Positions 60,704 to 64,000 of a DNA stretch of 64,000 nucleotides are shown here, in pieces; the first letter of the stretch is position 1; every line of letters begins with the position of its first letter. The notes under the pieces were generated by a model. It had not been told where the DNA came from, made no database searches, and was given only the letters and a program-made list of their open reading frames with translations. Origin of the DNA: Amoebophrya sp. A120. Lineage: Eukaryota; Sar; Dinophyceae; Syndiniales; Amoebophryaceae. The stretch is from NCBI GenBank assembly GCA_905178155.1, contig CAJINV010000003.1, positions 7,921,882-7,985,881 on the forward strand, written 5' to 3'. A program made the translations under genes and the position numbers.

Positions 60704-61680
60704 TATGCTTATGGTGGGTGTCTTTATGGTGAAACGATTTACCTGGACGAATTGGCAGACGTGGGACACTCGGCCCAAGAGCAGGCAAAGGCGATGCAAA
60801 TGACTGCGATTCTGTTCATATATATACTCTTTTTAAGTGTTTTTTGTCTTCCTCCCTAAGTAGGATTTTTTTGATTTTTTTTAAAAATGTCGGAAGTTGA
60901 GAAAAGTGGGCAGCTCTGACATTAGAGACAAGCGAAAGCAGTTAAAAGCTTCCGCCTGCTCTATTATATTGCATACGCTACCTATATTACGACGCTCAAG
61001 CTTCTTTTTTTTCCATTTCTCGACTTTTTTAAAATTTCTTGAGCTTGTGAATTATCCCAAAAAATGAAAACTCTAGAATTAAAAAAGCTCCAAATATCTT
61101 GCATTGTTTATATTCCTTCACTTTATGACGTAAATGGCCTTGACTTGTATAAAAAATGGCCTTAATTTTCAGTATTTTTTGACTTGTATAAAAAATTACT
61201 TTTTTTCGGATTTTTTCAGGGTTGGCAATTTTCCTGAAAATTATCCAGATTTGAGCATGTCGATGCGTGGGACTGATAAAAGTTAGCAGACGCGTGCTCT
61301 TTTGTAGCTAGCGGCTAGCCACTTTTGGACTTTTTCGGAACTTTACTCGATAAGTATAATTTAAGACTTTTGACCAGTTGAGATCTGTCCAAAAATTGGA
61401 ACTTATTTCAGAAAATAAGTGGGTAACATGATGCGCTTATTTTGTAAAGCTATGCTGGGCGCGTTTCTTGTGTTATTCTGCGTAAATTTCCTTTTTGTGG
61501 TCAGCTTTTTCTATTTTTCAAAATTTTTGAATTTTTTAAGGTTGCAAAATTTCAACAGGTGCAATCAAGCAAAAGCGTCTCAATGCATAAGATACAAAAA
61601 AAGCAGCCATTAACTAAGATTATAACGCTTGTTGTCCTGAATTGGTTGACTTTCATACCGGAGCTGGATCATACAAGGCT
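60704..61680. other. A/T-rich segment, no gene
   Basis: Strong rise in A/T, with poly-T/poly-A tracts and near-repeats such as CTTGTATAAAAAATGGCCTT followed by a second TTGACTTGTATAAAAAAT. Composition differs from everything to its left. No supported coding frame. Confidence 0.7.
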
Positions 61681-62325
61681 GGACCCCCCCCCCCCGCCCC
61701 ACGTCTGGCCACGCACCCTGCTGTTTCCCCTCGCCAGGGGCAGTGGACCCCAATGCCTTTCGTTGATGTATGAAAAACGCGAATGGTCCCAGCCTATCCA
61801 GGGCGTGCGGAACCTGCTTGCACGATACTAAGAAGCGCGCTCGCCGGGCGCCCGCCCTACCGCCATACGTGACGGGGTGCGCTCCGCCCCGTCAGTCTGC
61901 ACTGCTTCGCGCCCCTAGTGGCGTCCGCGTTGGTGTCGGTGTTCGAGAGAATTGTAGCCTTGCACATCGTAGGCCAAGATCACGCGCCCGCACCCGGATA
62001 TGCACTTGTACTCTATTCGTGTGGACCCCGGCTCAAAAGAGCGACCGCGCCACCGTTGCGGTTCCCGCCGCCCGCACGATCCCGGAGCGAGGAAGAGAGG
62101 GACGAGGGTCGGCAGAGTGCGCGCCCGCGCTGTAAATTTTTGCGCTGAGTCGTGAGGACGAAGTTTGTGTTGAGTCGTGCCAAGGGCCACGGCAACTCGT
62201 GTCTTGAGTATTCGCTAAGGTGGCGTCGCTACTGCAACCGAGCAACCGCGTGCGTTGGCAGACAGTACCCGATCGGGCCGAGCACTTCGCCCGGCACGAG
62301 ACCCTCGCACGAGGAGTGGTAAAAA
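61681..62325. other. G/C-rich leader region of the plus-strand gene
   Basis: Starts with a C run (about 61686-61698). Returns to high G/C. Would contain the promoter and 5' leader of the flavoprotein gene. No gene seen. Confidence 0.4.
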
Positions 62326-64000
62326 ATGGCGACCGATGACTCTGTTCGGAAGCAGCACGAGGCCTCCCTTGCCGCCAAAGCGACTGGGCGACGGAGATTC
62401 GCCGACGCGGCTACGTTCGGGCAGGCCGTGATCGCGTCCCTTGGTTTTGCGGCCGGTCTTGTATTCTATCACCTTCTCCTGGGGCGACCCGGCACTGGCC
62501 AGGGTGTGGGTAGAAAACAAGGGGAAGTCTACCCCAATGAACCGGCGCGCGAACCGGGATTACCTTCTCGCGACCCAGCGTTGCGAGGAGATGATAAAGC
62601 GGAGCCTGGCGACGCGGGTCGCAACCTCCGGGCCAAAACGTTTCTCGACGAGCAGGGCGCTGCGGCGCCGCAGAATAAGAGCGGCTCAGCCATGCTTCGG
62701 GCTCCGTTTGCATACGAGCTTCTGCTGGAGCAAATTGAGCGGAACGAAGCAGAGATCGACTGGGCCACCGGTGTGCCGGCACAGGAGCCTCCCTCCCCTG
62801 CGCATTCCGTTTCCGTCTCCCCGTCCGGGCTCGTCGAGGGAGAGGCAAGCTCGTTCGCGCAAGCCGCGCCCGAGCACTTCGACGTCGTTGTGGTGGGATC
62901 CGGAGGTGGACTGAAGATCGCGCACTTCGCACGCGGACTCGGGCTCAAAGTCGCAGTTATCGAAAAGGGATTTTGGACCGCGGGCTGGGACGCGCAGACT
63001 TACCGCCGCGTTGAGAAGGATCGATGGTACTACGACGTTCGAAAGTGTTATAATATGGACGGCTTCTCCCAATGCTTGCATCGGCACAGATACGTATCAA
63101 GTTCAAGGGGGAGATCCTTCATCGTTCGTACAGATCCGCATATGCTGTTCAGAGCAATAAATCAATAGCATCATATAATATTTTCAAAACAGGCTTCCTG
63201 GGCTCGGTGGTACGTGCCTGACCCGCGGCTGTCTACCTTCGAAGATGTGGATTCACCAGGCTGATGCCAGTTTGCGATGGGAGTACGCATTGCAAAAGTA
63301 GAAGTGCTGTTTTTTCTCTCGGACATTGAAGCCGAAGAAGTCTTTTCATGGCAAGTCCAAGCATGCAGCTGGCTGCTCTGGCGCTCAAGGAGGATTCAAG
63401 GAGGGTTTCATGTCCTTGCGCCACGGGACAATACGCTCTACTTTTGCATTGGATAAGACCGACCAGCGCGCGATGTTCAATGGAACAGAGAAAAATGAGC
63501 AGGACTATCCGGTGTGAGCACGGTCCACCCATTCCAGTAAGTGAGATATTGTCTTGCCCGAAGCGTGCATGAAAGTAGATCTGTAATCTTTTCGATTTTC
63601 CTGATCGAAATTCGCATCTGGTTCTTCACCTCTCAGACTCTGGCTATATGCGTGGCGGACAAATAACATGCTTAGCTTTGTTGAAAAATCCATGTAAGAA
63701 AACATGGCTAGACCTGGATTGTCACGGCTCTATCGGATGGGTAGGCCTCGCCCAAGCCGAAGCGTGGAAGCGGGGACCCTCGCACCACGGAAGTAAAGTT
63801 CGGTATATGTACTGGACAGGAAGGTGGGACTCTTGCAACAGTATAGCAGGCAACCCGTGTTTACCGACCGGAAGCGGCTGGCCGTGTTCGACCCGCACGG
63901 GCATCGTTTGAACGAGGAAGAACGCAAGGAAGGTGGTCCGAAAAATGAGGATGATCCAATGGCCCGGCCGGATAACGCCGACGAGCGCTTGCAGAGGGCA
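62326..64000 (+). CDS. FAD pyridine-nucleotide disulfide oxidoreductase, partial at right edge
   Basis: The only plus-strand gene. Exon 1 (62326 to ~62968) begins MATDDSVRKQHEAS, has a membrane anchor (AVIASLGFAAGLVFYHLLLG, ~residues 35-54), a variable linker, and the FAD fold FDVVVVGSGGGLKIAHFARG...VIEKG. Exon 2 (~63192-63283) continues with LGGTCLTRGCLPSKMWIHQA, the redox-active CxxxxC of the dihydrolipoamide dehydrogenase / mercuric reductase class (usually GGTC..xGC(I/L)PSK). Joining after VIEKG is needed, because family members run directly from EKG into this motif. The intron ends sit in an AGG repeat and are not GT-AG. Later exons: about 63456-63511 (GTEKNEQDYPV then a GTGTGAG donor) and about 63845 to the edge (QPVFTDRKRLAVFDPHGHRL). 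Substrate unknown; membrane anchoring is unusual for this class. Confidence 0.72.
63284..63455. mobile_element. Probable introner, 172 bp
   Basis: Ends TACGCATTGCAAAAGTAGAA and, reversed, TATCCAATGCAAAAGTAGAG: clear inverted repeats of the introner type. No matching short direct repeat is seen, so borders are uncertain. It interrupts the flavoprotein right after the disulfide motif exon, where an in-frame TAG would otherwise stop it. Confidence 0.65.

Overview
The window looks like nuclear DNA of a compact-genome protist, most likely an alveolate of the dinoflagellate lineage; a syndinian such as Amoebophrya is my best guess. The guess rests on four things. (1) Every gene I can support from base 1 to 60,028 lies on the minus strand, one long unidirectional cluster, as known in dinoflagellates. 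(2) Genes carry both ordinary GT-AG introns and short 'introner'-type introns: 116-309 bp, terminal inverted repeats starting TAT(CC), a short direct repeat (usually 5 bp) at each side, no GT-AG ends. Such introners are known from Amoebophrya and some other protists. (3) The genes are eukaryotic (dynein light chain, tubulin chaperone E, BCAS3, Dbp7-type helicase, PIP-kinase-like proteins). (4) UDP-galactopyranose mutase is of the eukaryotic type. No rRNA, tRNA, CRISPR array, transposase or virus was found.

Layout: 1-3.7 kb, 5' part of a Pro/Gln-repeat protein that runs off the left edge; 3.9-4.1 kb, small tail-anchored protein; 5.3-8.1 kb, BCAS3; 8.7-9.6 kb, coiled-coil protein; 10.4-11.2 kb, Tctex1-type dynein light chain in four exons; 12.1-16.7 kb, six-exon coiled-coil protein; 17.2-20.7 kb, Dbp7/DDX31-like helicase; 21.7-26 kb, two unknown acidic proteins, each with an introner; 28-30 kb and 33.6-37.8 kb, two related coiled-coil proteins with degenerate PIP-kinase domains; 31.1-33.3 kb, a Cys-rich membrane protein cut by five introners; 38.2-40.6 kb, CDF metal transporter with three introners; 41-44.8 kb, UDP-galactopyranose mutase; 45.4 kb, small secreted protein; 46.4-48.6 kb, sugar-transfer-associated ATP-grasp protein; 49.8-54.9 kb, many-exon SAM-domain protein; 55.8-57.7 kb, TBCE; 58.1-60 kb, GH27 alpha-galactosidase.

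At 60-62.3 kb the order breaks: a G homopolymer with an N, then about 0.85 kb of A/T-rich DNA, then a plus-strand flavoprotein disulfide oxidoreductase running off the right edge. This is either a divergent strand switch or a contig join.

The most interesting biology is the introners. Deleting the element plus one copy of its flanking repeat restores the reading frame in at least twelve cases, often rebuilding a recognisable family motif (for example [10 protein letters not shown] and YSSTHVVGIG in the mutase). One family is present in three 280-bp copies in both orientations relative to the host gene, so removal works either way round. One stretch has two elements only 15 bp apart, leaving a 10-nt micro-exon.
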